From contig JACQEA010000148.1 in NCBI GenBank assembly GCA_016200825.1, positions 1 to 11,847 on the forward strand: a stretch of DNA of 11,847 nt. The letters are read 5' to 3'. Below the pieces are notes generated by a model. That model had not been told where the DNA came from. It did no database searches and worked only from the letters and a program-made list of their open reading frames with translations. The position numbers and the translations under genes are program-made. Of this stretch, positions 7,623 to 11,847 are shown piece by piece (the stretch's first letter is position 1; the number at the start of each line of letters is the position of its first letter). The stretch is from Chloroflexota bacterium. GTDB taxonomy: Bacteria; Chloroflexota; Anaerolineae; UBA4142.

Positions 7623-8185
7623 TCATCGCGGACGACGAGTCTGTGATTCGCGCGGATTTGCGCGAGATGTTGACGAATCTCGGTTATCTAGTGGTCGGCG
7701 AAGTGGGGGATGGTCAGAGCGCGATCAATCTCGCGCGCGAACTGAAACCCGAAGTCGTGATTATGGATATCAAAATGCCGAACATGGATGGCATTCAAGC
7801 CGCGCAAGTTCTCACCCAAGAAAAAATCGCGCCGGTGCTTTTGCTCACCGCGTTTAGTCAGCGCGATTTAGTCGAGCGCGCAAAAGAGGCGGGCGTGGTT
7901 GGGTATTTGATCAAACCATTTCGCGAACAAGAAATTTCGCCCGCGATTGATATCGCGCTCGCGCGCTTTCAGGAATTTCGCGAGATGGAAAAGCAAGTGG
8001 GCGATTTGAAAGAAACGCTCGAGACGCGCAAGTTGGTGGATCGCGCCAAAGGAATTTTGATGGACACGCAAGGGCTGACCGAAGCGGAAGCGTTTCGCAA
8101 GATTCAAAAGATGAGCATGAACAATCGCAAGCCGATGAAAGAAGTTGCGGAGGCGATTATTTTGGCGCAAGAAGCGAAAGGATGA
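7604..8185 (+). CDS. PdtaR-like response regulator with ANTAR RNA-binding domain
   Basis: ANTAR regulators bind paired hairpins in nascent RNA and prevent transcription termination once phosphorylated. The 193-residue protein has an N-terminal receiver domain with Asp10 and Asp11, phospho-acceptor Asp55 (VVIMDIKMPNMDG), Thr82 and Lys104. A linker helix (about 117-140) leads to the ANTAR three-helix domain at about 140-188 (LVDRAKGILMDTQGLTEAEA). The start is GTG 7604, with GGAGGAG just upstream. It overlaps the end of the kinase gene by 19 bases, which implies translational coupling and a dedicated kinase and regulator pair. The last ten codons lie in a 35-base repeat that recurs after hicA. 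No target RNA is obvious in this window. Confidence 0.93.
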   Translation: MERTRVIIADDESVIRADLREMLTNLGYLVVGEVGDGQSAINLARELKPEVVIMDIKMPNMDGIQAAQVLTQEKIAPVLLLTAFSQRDLVERAKEAGVVGYLIKPFREQEISPAIDIALARFQEFREMEKQVGDLKETLETRKLVDRAKGILMDTQGLTEAEAFRKIQKMSMNNRKPMKEVAEAIILAQEAKG

Positions 8186-8188
8186 ATT
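8154..8188 (+). repeat. Direct repeat, copy 1, inside the 3' end of the ANTAR gene
   Basis: The 35 bases beginning CGATTATTTTGGCGCAAGAA match 8711-8745 at 34 positions. The single difference changes the stop codon from TGA here to TAA in the other copy. This copy encodes the C-terminus IILAQEAKG of the ANTAR regulator. Confidence 0.92.
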
Positions 8189-8219
8189 TTTCGGGACGAG
8201 AGAGAAAGGAGAATTTCGA

Positions 8220-8492
8220 ATGAGCAAGATAAAATTCTTTGCCTTGTCTCGATATGTTGAGGCAGGGCTTCAACACGCTGAGTACGCGCGCGATGAGAAT
8301 GGAGCGGTCGTTGCGCAAGTTCCAAATGCTGATGGATTCTATGCACAAGGTGAATCGTTTGAAGAGGCGCGCGAAAATCTCCGCGAGGTGATCGAAGGCA
8401 ACGTGATGCTGGCGTTGCAACTGGGTTGGACCATTCCCGCGATTGAAGGTATTACCATCGAGGAACGCGATGTCCAAAATCTCGCCGCTTAA
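8220..8492 (+). CDS. hicB: HicB-family antitoxin
   Basis: HicB proteins neutralise the HicA mRNA nuclease and often repress their own operon. The 90-residue product has the partial RNase H-like HicB fold. AEYARDENGAVVAQVPNADG (20-39) matches the family's beta strands with the xPxxxGxxxxGxxxEEA spacing. ESFEEARENLREVIEGNVML (45-64) is its helix. AAAGGAG lies about 8 bases before ATG 8220; an in-frame extension to 8145 would overlap the ANTAR gene and is rejected. hicA starts inside its 3' end (23-base overlap), the antitoxin-first order seen in many hic loci. No promoter fits in the 34-base gap upstream, so it may be read from the kinase operon or from a weak site I cannot identify. Confidence 0.88.
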   Translation: MSKIKFFALSRYVEAGLQHAEYARDENGAVVAQVPNADGFYAQGESFEEARENLREVIEGNVMLALQLGWTIPAIEGITIEERDVQNLAA

Positions 8493-8694
8493 ATCGGATG
8501 AGGTGATTCGGCGATTACGAAAACTGGGTTTTGAAGGTCCAATTGCTGGCGGCAAACACATGCGGATGATTCATCCAAACAAGAGGCAAATCGTTCCAAT
8601 TCCCACGCATAAAGGCAAAGATGTTGGCGTGGGATTGATTCGCGCAATTTTGCGCCAAGTGGAGGTGACGCCTGAGGAATGGAATAATCTTTAG
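8470..8694 (+). CDS. hicA: HicA-family toxin, mRNA interferase
   Basis: HicA is a small double-stranded-RNA-binding-fold nuclease that cleaves mRNA and arrests growth. The 74-residue protein shows the full family pattern. SDEVIRRLRKLGFE (9-22) is the first helix. GGKHMRMIHP (27-36) contains His30, the expected catalytic residue. QIVPIPTHKGKDVGVGLIRA (40-59) covers the third strand and second helix. ATG 8470 overlaps hicB by 23 bases; an upstream in-frame start at 8443 would lie deeper inside hicB. The protein seems intact, so the pair is probably functional. Confidence 0.9.
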   Translation: MSKISPLKSDEVIRRLRKLGFEGPIAGGKHMRMIHPNKRQIVPIPTHKGKDVGVGLIRAILRQVEVTPEEWNNL

Positions 8695-8710
8695 GAGTAA
8701 TTTACGAAAC

Positions 8711-8745
8711 CGATTATTTTGGCGCAAGAAGCGAAAGGATAAATT
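8711..8745 (+). repeat. Direct repeat, copy 2, downstream of hicA
   Basis: This is a near-perfect second copy of 8154-8188. In the same frame it would encode IILAQEAKG and then TAA. It stands 16 bases after the hicA stop and has no intact gene upstream in that frame (an in-frame TAA lies at 8698-8700), so it is an orphan 3' end of the ANTAR gene. The two copies bracket the hicBA cassette. Confidence 0.92.
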
Positions 8746-8753
8746 GAAGGTAG

Positions 8754-8927
8754 AAGATTGAGATCACTTTTAAACAAACGAAGGGATTTCTCAAGGAATT
8801 TTCCGAGGACATTTACGAACGAGTGGACGAGCGGGGCGATTTACTCGGTTATGCAATTCTCAACGTGAGTCGTCACGAGCGGCGCGCGTTGGCAATTCCT
8901 TTGGAAGTTCAGCGGCTGGCGGTCTGA
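8754..8927 (+). pseudogene. Small decayed ORF, possibly DUF2283-like
   Basis: The frame encodes 57 residues from just after an in-frame TAG (8751-8753) to TGA (8925-8927), without an ATG, GTG or TTG at a sensible place. It includes GFLKEFSEDIYERVDERGDL followed by LGYAILNVSRHE. The pattern DERGDLLGYAILNVS resembles the closing half of DUF2283-type small proteins, many of which sit in toxin-antitoxin-rich regions. The resemblance is weak and made by eye. ATT 8757, 6 bases after GAAGG, is the only start-like codon near the beginning. I regard it as a remnant that lost its start, but a non-canonical start cannot be excluded. Confidence 0.35.
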
Positions 8928-9014
8928 GCGATTGTTGGGCAAGCCCGTTTGTGGCGGCGAAGTTCACCGCAGAACGCCACTGCATACGCGTCCGCAAATT
9001 TTGCGTCGAATGGT

Positions 9015-9043
9015 TTGACTTTTCAGCAGGGGCAGATGATAAT
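9015..9043 (+). promoter_or_regulatory. Promoter of the antitoxin-like gene
   Basis: TTGACT (9015-9020) and GATAAT (9038-9043) are 17 bases apart. The predicted start is near 9050, 35 bases before the ATG of the antitoxin-like gene, which has AGGTGAGG as its Shine-Dalgarno. Confidence 0.7.
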
Positions 9044-9084
9044 ATTAGAAGAGTCATGTAGTTTTTGGAAAGCAGGTGAGGACA

Positions 9085-9354
9085 ATGGAACAGATTCTCG
9101 CGCAGAAAGTTTATTCGGAACTACATCGCATCAAAGAAACTCTTTGGCGGATTCAGCAGGAGATCGAGAGACTAATTCTACTCGTGGTTTCCGACACGAC
9201 GAGATTGAAATTGGAAGATTTCATGGCGATCGTCGCTTTGGGAGCGAGCGGAGTAAAGGACGTGTCAGAAAAACACGATCGTTATGTCGGAGAGGCGATT
9301 GCGCATGAACATCTTCGTAGACGCGGTCAGTTTTGCCGTGATGGAACGGCTTGA
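9085..9354 (+). CDS. Probable antitoxin of a PIN-domain toxin pair, with altered C-terminus
   Basis: The 89-residue protein has a helical N-terminus (MEQILAQKVYSELHRIKETL, then WRIQQEIERL) and a C-terminal segment GVKDVSEKHDRYVGEAIAHE. The DVSEKHDRYVGEA pattern is typical of small antitoxins encoded just ahead of PIN nucleases and is probably the toxin-binding tail. ATG 9085 has a good Shine-Dalgarno and a strong promoter upstream. The last 15 or so residues (EHLRRRGQFCRDGTA) are read across the PIN remnant in another frame. They probably exist only because the deletion in the toxin gene removed the original stop. The family name is not known to me; the role is inferred from the neighbour. 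Confidence 0.55.
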   Translation: MEQILAQKVYSELHRIKETLWRIQQEIERLILLVVSDTTRLKLEDFMAIVALGASGVKDVSEKHDRYVGEAIAHEHLRRRGQFCRDGTA

Positions 9355-9442
9355 AATCTCGACCGCGTTTTCTTTCGACGCGCATTTTCGAGTGTATCGT
9401 TTCAGCGGAGAAAAAGGATCAGGGATTGCTTTGGTTCCGTGA
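9305..9442 (+). pseudogene. PIN-domain toxin with internal deletion
   Basis: The 45-residue frame opens MNIFVDA, the first strand of a PIN (VapC-like) ribonuclease including its first catalytic Asp. It continues directly as VSFAVMERLEISTAFSFDAH, the last third of such proteins, where the family usually reads DxVSFxVMxxxxIxxAFxFDxHF. The middle, roughly 90-100 residues with the other acidic catalytic residues, is missing, and the join falls at a shared Asp codon. The two halves remain in one frame, so a clean deletion is the simplest explanation. It overlaps the antitoxin by 50 bases. It cannot be an active nuclease. Confidence 0.65.
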
Positions 9443-9489
9443 TCGCGCGACAATGCAAATCAGCGCGCCCGCAAATCTTGCCCGCGCAG

Positions 9490-9518
9490 TTGACTTGCCG
9501 AAACATCGCGGCTATAAT
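9490..9518 (+). promoter_or_regulatory. Strong sigma70-type promoter of the PEP-CTERM-like protein gene
   Basis: TTGACT (9490-9495) and a perfect TATAAT (9513-9518) are 17 bases apart. The predicted start is near 9525, giving a leader of about 27 bases before the ATG at 9552. Confidence 0.82.
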
Positions 9519-9535
9519 CCGCTCAATTTCAATCC

Positions 9536-9599
9536 AAAGGAGGATTCAGAAATGAAAAAAATGAATTACGCGCACCCCGCACCCCGCACCCCGCACTAG
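9536..9599 (+). other. Translation start and aborted signal-peptide leader of the PEP-CTERM-like gene
   Basis: AAAGGAGG (9536-9543), a near-perfect Shine-Dalgarno, stands 8 bases before ATG 9552. The frame reads MKKMNYAHPAPRTPH and then TAG (9597-9599). MKKMNYA is a normal basic signal-peptide start. The hydrophobic core ALAFLAALLLLLGA continues in a different frame directly after the repeat at 9573-9596. In the sequence as given, this start therefore yields only a 15-residue peptide. Confidence 0.75.
9573..9596 (+). repeat. 7-base tandem repeat (CACCCCG)x3 in the signal-peptide coding region
   Basis: Three perfect units occupy 9573-9579, 9580-9586 and 9587-9593, followed by a partial CAC. 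Seven is not a multiple of three, so each gain or loss of a unit changes the reading frame. One unit or four units would join the ATG at 9552 to the downstream frame; the three units present do not. Confidence 0.92.
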
Positions 9600-9613
9600 C
9601 ATTCCTTGCCGCG

Positions 9614-10255
9614 TTGCTTCTCTTGCTGGGCGCGCCGCAGCAATCCCGAGTTTCCGCCGCGCCGCTCTTTGACACTCAAGGTCCCAAATATGCTGGGACG
9701 GCGACGAGCGCAACGTGGACTAATCCCAGCAACGCGACTGGCGTGGAAAATAACGTCTGTGCATCAACCAGTGGTGACAATGAAAATATAGACCTGACCA
9801 ATTTCTCATTCAGCATCCCGGCGGGCAGTACGATTACCGGCATTCGCGTCGAACCAAAATCCGCGTTCGGTGTCGTCGGTTTTGAGAATCTGACTGCCAC
9901 GCTCTTAAAGAGCGGAACGCCCGCAGGCTCATCCAAGACTTATGCAGCGATTGGTGGAGGCTGCGCTCAAACCACCTTCACATCCTTGGGCGGCGCTGGA
10001 GACACGTGGGGCGCGTCCTGGACCGCGAGTGATATCAATGCAACCAATTTCGGGGTGAGAATCAACAGTAGTGCATCGGGCGGCGGTCAGAAATTCCTCG
10101 ACGCGGTGCGAATCACGGTGTTTTATGATCCGACAACACCCACAAATGTTCCAGAGGCGGACACGTTGTTGTTATTCGGCGGCGGCTTGGGCGGACTGGC
10201 AACATGGTTGGGTTGGCAGAAAAGTAAATTGCGCGCTCGACAAAAGAAAAATTAA
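9614..10255 (+). CDS. Secreted protein with PEP-CTERM-like sorting signal, currently out of frame with its start
   Basis: The open frame gives 213 residues from a TTG without Shine-Dalgarno; the natural start is probably ATG 9552 in another frame. It begins inside a signal-peptide core that should be cleaved after VSA (about residues 13-15). The body is rich in Thr, Ser, Asn and Gly. It contains FSFSIPAGSTITGIRVE and SWTASDINATNFGVRI, features of extracellular beta-sandwich proteins in environmental bacteria. The C-terminus has all three parts of a PEP-CTERM signal: VPEADT, a membrane helix (LLLFGGGLGGLATWLGW) and a basic tail (KSKLRARQKK). An exosortase and an EpsI-like gene follow, so it is their likely substrate. 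The precise function is unknown. Confidence 0.8.
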   Translation: MLLLLGAPQQSRVSAAPLFDTQGPKYAGTATSATWTNPSNATGVENNVCASTSGDNENIDLTNFSFSIPAGSTITGIRVEPKSAFGVVGFENLTATLLKSGTPAGSSKTYAAIGGGCAQTTFTSLGGAGDTWGASWTASDINATNFGVRINSSASGGGQKFLDAVRITVFYDPTTPTNVPEADTLLLFGGGLGGLATWLGWQKSKLRARQKKN

Positions 10256-10256
10256 C

Positions 10257-10283
10257 CACGAAGGACACGAAGGACACAAAGAT
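10257..10283 (+). repeat. 9-base tandem repeat CACGAAGGA (two units plus a degenerate third)
   Basis: CACGAAGGA occurs at 10257-10265 and 10266-10274, followed by CACAAAGAT. It begins right after the stop codon of the PEP-CTERM-like gene and is non-coding. Confidence 0.75.
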
Positions 10284-10316
10284 AAAAAATTTTTCTTCTG
10301 AACAAGAGGTACAATT

Positions 10317-10407
10317 GTCATTCTGAGCGAAGCGAAGAATCTCGCGAGAAACTTGATCTTTCAAAGTACTTCGAGATTCTTCGGTCGCTTCGCTCCCTCA
10401 GAATGAC
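10317..10407. repeat. Palindromic REP/MITE-like intergenic element
   Basis: The left arm starts GTCATTCTGAG at 10317 and the right arm ends CTCAGAATGAC at 10407. The inner parts GAAGAATCTCG (to 10344) and CGAGATTCTTC (from 10372) also pair, giving a long imperfect stem. The right arm carries 8 extra bases in the middle. The element can serve as a transcript end or stabiliser for the gene upstream. Its CGAAGCGAAG core is shared with the element inside the exosortase gene. Confidence 0.8.
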
Positions 10408-10519
10408 AGGGTAGCAACTTGCGTTAATTAGGATTGAATTGCAAGCAAGCTCGGATTATGCCTAGCAAGATTTTTCACGAGCAACTCGCGGCGAATGCTT
10501 CGCCCCTACGCGATACCGC

Positions 10520-11446
10520 ATGAATTCCAAATCTTTTCGTCCCATCCACGCGCGCTGGCGCGCGTTTTTTTTCATCGCGGCGCTTTTTGTTTTTCTTCCC
10601 ACCTGGCTCTGGCTTTTCGACGCGTGGCAAAGCGATCCGTACTATTCGCACGGACCGCTCGTCGTGCTCGTCTCGCTCTATTTTTTCTGGACGCGCCGCC
10701 GCGTCATTGCGAGGACTGCGAGCGAAGCGAAGCAGGACGAAGCAATCCCCAAGTTGAAAGTAGGAGATTGCTTCGCCTCTGCGAGGCTCGCAATGACGTC
10801 GAATAATTTCGGTTTCGCATTACTCGCGATTGCGCTCGCTCTCCATCTCTACGCGATCACTTGGCGCGCGTATTATATTTCCGCGCTGATGATTCCGCTC
10901 GCGCTCTTGGGCTTGCTCGTCGTCCTGTACGGTGCGCGCGTCGCGAAAAATTTTTTGTTCCCACTCGCGTTTCTCGTTTTGATGGTGCCGCTTCCGCTCG
11001 CGGAACAAATCGGTCCGGTGTTAGAAGGCTGGACCGCATCGAGCGCGACCGCGCTCGCGCAAATGTTGGGCGTGCCCGCGACCAATAATGGATCGCAAGT
11101 TTTTCTCGCCAATTCCACGTTCACGGTTGGGATTCCGTGCGGCGGTTTGCGCTCACTCATCGCGATCATCACGTTGACGACGCTCTTTGCGTACATCATG
11201 CAGGGCGCGGCGTGGGCGCGCGGCGCGATTTTTTTCGCGGCAATCCCCATCGCGCTCGCGGCAAATACGTTACGTATCGCACTTTTATTTTTTGTTGCGC
11301 AACGGTGGGGCGCGGATGCCGGCTTGACGTTTTTTGATTCGTAGTCGGGCTCAGTTTTGTTTTTCGCCGCGTTTGCGATGCTTCTTCTCGCTACCAAAGC
11401 AATTGGACTCCGGCGCGTCCGCTGGCAAGTGGTGCTGCCGGAATGA
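10520..11446 (+). pseudogene. xrt: Exosortase, interrupted by an in-frame TAG and carrying an inserted repeat
   Basis: Exosortases are membrane transpeptidase-like enzymes that cleave PEP-CTERM signals. The frame to the TAG (11342-11344) gives 274 residues. They include the family segment DPYYSHGPLVVLVSLYFFW (39-57), several membrane helices, catalytic Cys207 in GIPCGGLRSL, and Arg252 in AANTLRI. After the TAG the same frame continues SGSVLFFAAFAMLLLATKAI and a basic tail to TGA 11444-11446. This is the expected last membrane helix, so TAG replaces a sense codon. Asp273, four residues before the Gly of that helix, is where I expect the catalytic His. Residues of about 62-93 come from a palindromic repeat. 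ATG 10520 has no clear Shine-Dalgarno. The 3' end of the continued frame overlaps the next gene as ATGA. It is inactive unless the bases are sequencing errors. Confidence 0.78.
10702..10798. repeat. Palindromic repeat inserted in frame within the exosortase gene
   Basis: The 97-base element has 12-base outer arms, CGTCATTGCGAG at the left and CTCGCAATGACG at the right, and inner pairing of GAAGCAATC with GATTGCTTC. It is translated without a stop as a hydrophilic stretch (VIARTASEAKQDEAIPKLKV, then GDCFASARLAMT) in the loop after the first conserved helix. That loop is normally shorter and lacks this sequence. Confidence 0.85.
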
Positions 11447-11847
11447 TTTCATTTCGATCCGTTGCCCTCTTCGCGATGCTTTTCGTCGCCGCCATTGCGA
11501 CCGTGATCATCAACGCGCGTCCCGTGCCGCCGGTTCCAAAGCCGAACGCGGTTGCTACTTGGACGCCGTTGAATTCGTACTTGATTGATGTTGCCGGTTG
11601 GTACGAAATTACGCCCAACGAAAGCGCGGTGTTCAGTCCATTCGACTTGAGCATAGAAGGATTAAAATCTTTGCCGGCAACCGTCGGCAGTTGGCGCGGT
11701 GAACCATACGATATGGGACCGGCGATAGATCAGTGGTTTGAAAATCCCGATCTCGCGCTCTCGAATTTTTATCGCGATGATCGCGGACATCAGGCGTGGC
11801 TGTCAGTGTTCGGCTCGCGCGGGCGCAAGAGTTACGTTTTATTCGAG
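11443..11847 (+). CDS. EpsI-type exosortase-associated protein, N-terminal part (runs off window)
   Basis: The 135 residues seen begin with a single membrane anchor (VALFAMLFVAAIATVII, about 7-23) followed by an extracytoplasmic domain. LPATVGSWRGEPYDMGP (about 80-96), then NFYRDDRGHQAWLSVFGSRG (about 109-128) and RKSYVLFE at the window edge fit the DUF3485/EpsI family. In that family SYxLFE precedes a conserved His-containing motif that here would lie outside the window. ATG 11443 overlaps the end of the read-through exosortase frame as ATGA, implying translational coupling in an intact ancestor. EpsI-like proteins are found fused to or next to exosortases and are thought to act with them. 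The gene looks undamaged as far as it can be read. Confidence 0.75.
   Translation, partial: MISFRSVALFAMLFVAAIATVIINARPVPPVPKPNAVATWTPLNSYLIDVAGWYEITPNESAVFSPFDLSIEGLKSLPATVGSWRGEPYDMGPAIDQWFENPDLALSNFYRDDRGHQAWLSVFGSRGRKSYVLFE

Noticed and set aside
8928..9014. Inverted repeat GTGGCG (8951-8956) with CGCCAC (8975-8980) and other GC-rich pairings
   Set aside because: Six-base pairing is expected by chance in this GC-rich stretch. It may be a fragment of an old repeat, but I cannot support a name.
10434..10462. Possible exosortase promoter, TTGAAT with TATGCC at 17 bases
   Set aside because: The -10 matches poorly and the start codon lacks a Shine-Dalgarno, so the evidence is not enough to list it.

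Overview
The window looks like the chromosome of a free-living bacterium, most likely a Chloroflexota member of the Anaerolineae type. This is an inference from four things: ftsA-ftsZ followed by nrdR and a B12-dependent nrdJ, a PdtaS/PdtaR-like kinase and ANTAR regulator pair, a very CGCG-rich codon style, and abundant small palindromic repeats and toxin-antitoxin cassettes. No 16S gene or other marker is present to prove it. Every gene I can support is on the + strand.

Positions 1-5130 are conserved core. The 3' end of ftsA is followed by ftsZ, which has its own strong promoter and a hairpin leader. nrdR, the ribonucleotide reductase repressor, comes next with a terminator-like hairpin just ahead of it, and then nrdJ, an adenosylcobalamin-dependent ribonucleotide reductase. 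nrdJ carries a small repeat-derived insertion in a linker. An imperfect 7-base tandem repeat and a terminator follow it.

Positions 5270-8185 begin with a strong extended -10 promoter. It reads into a two-motif LAGLIDADG homing endonuclease gene whose stop codon touches the first base of tRNA-Pro(GGG). A terminator follows, then a cytoplasmic HisKA_2 sensor kinase translationally overlapped with a REC-ANTAR RNA-binding antiterminator.

Positions 8186-9442 are accessory. A hicB-hicA toxin-antitoxin cassette is bracketed by a 35-base direct repeat that duplicates the 3' end of the ANTAR gene. After it come a decayed small ORF, and an antitoxin-like gene with a strong promoter whose PIN toxin partner has been reduced to 45 residues by an internal deletion.

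Positions 9490-11847 are a surface-protein sorting locus. It holds a PEP-CTERM-like secreted protein, an exosortase and an EpsI-type exosortase-associated protein that runs off the window. The first two are both interrupted. The secreted protein has an excellent promoter, Shine-Dalgarno sequence and ATG, but a 7-base CACCCCG tandem repeat inside its signal peptide puts it out of frame: 3 copies are off, while 1 or 4 copies would be on. The exosortase contains an in-frame palindromic repeat and an in-frame TAG close to its expected catalytic histidine. The most interesting hypothesis is that sorting of this protein is switched by repeat-length change, or is in the course of being lost.
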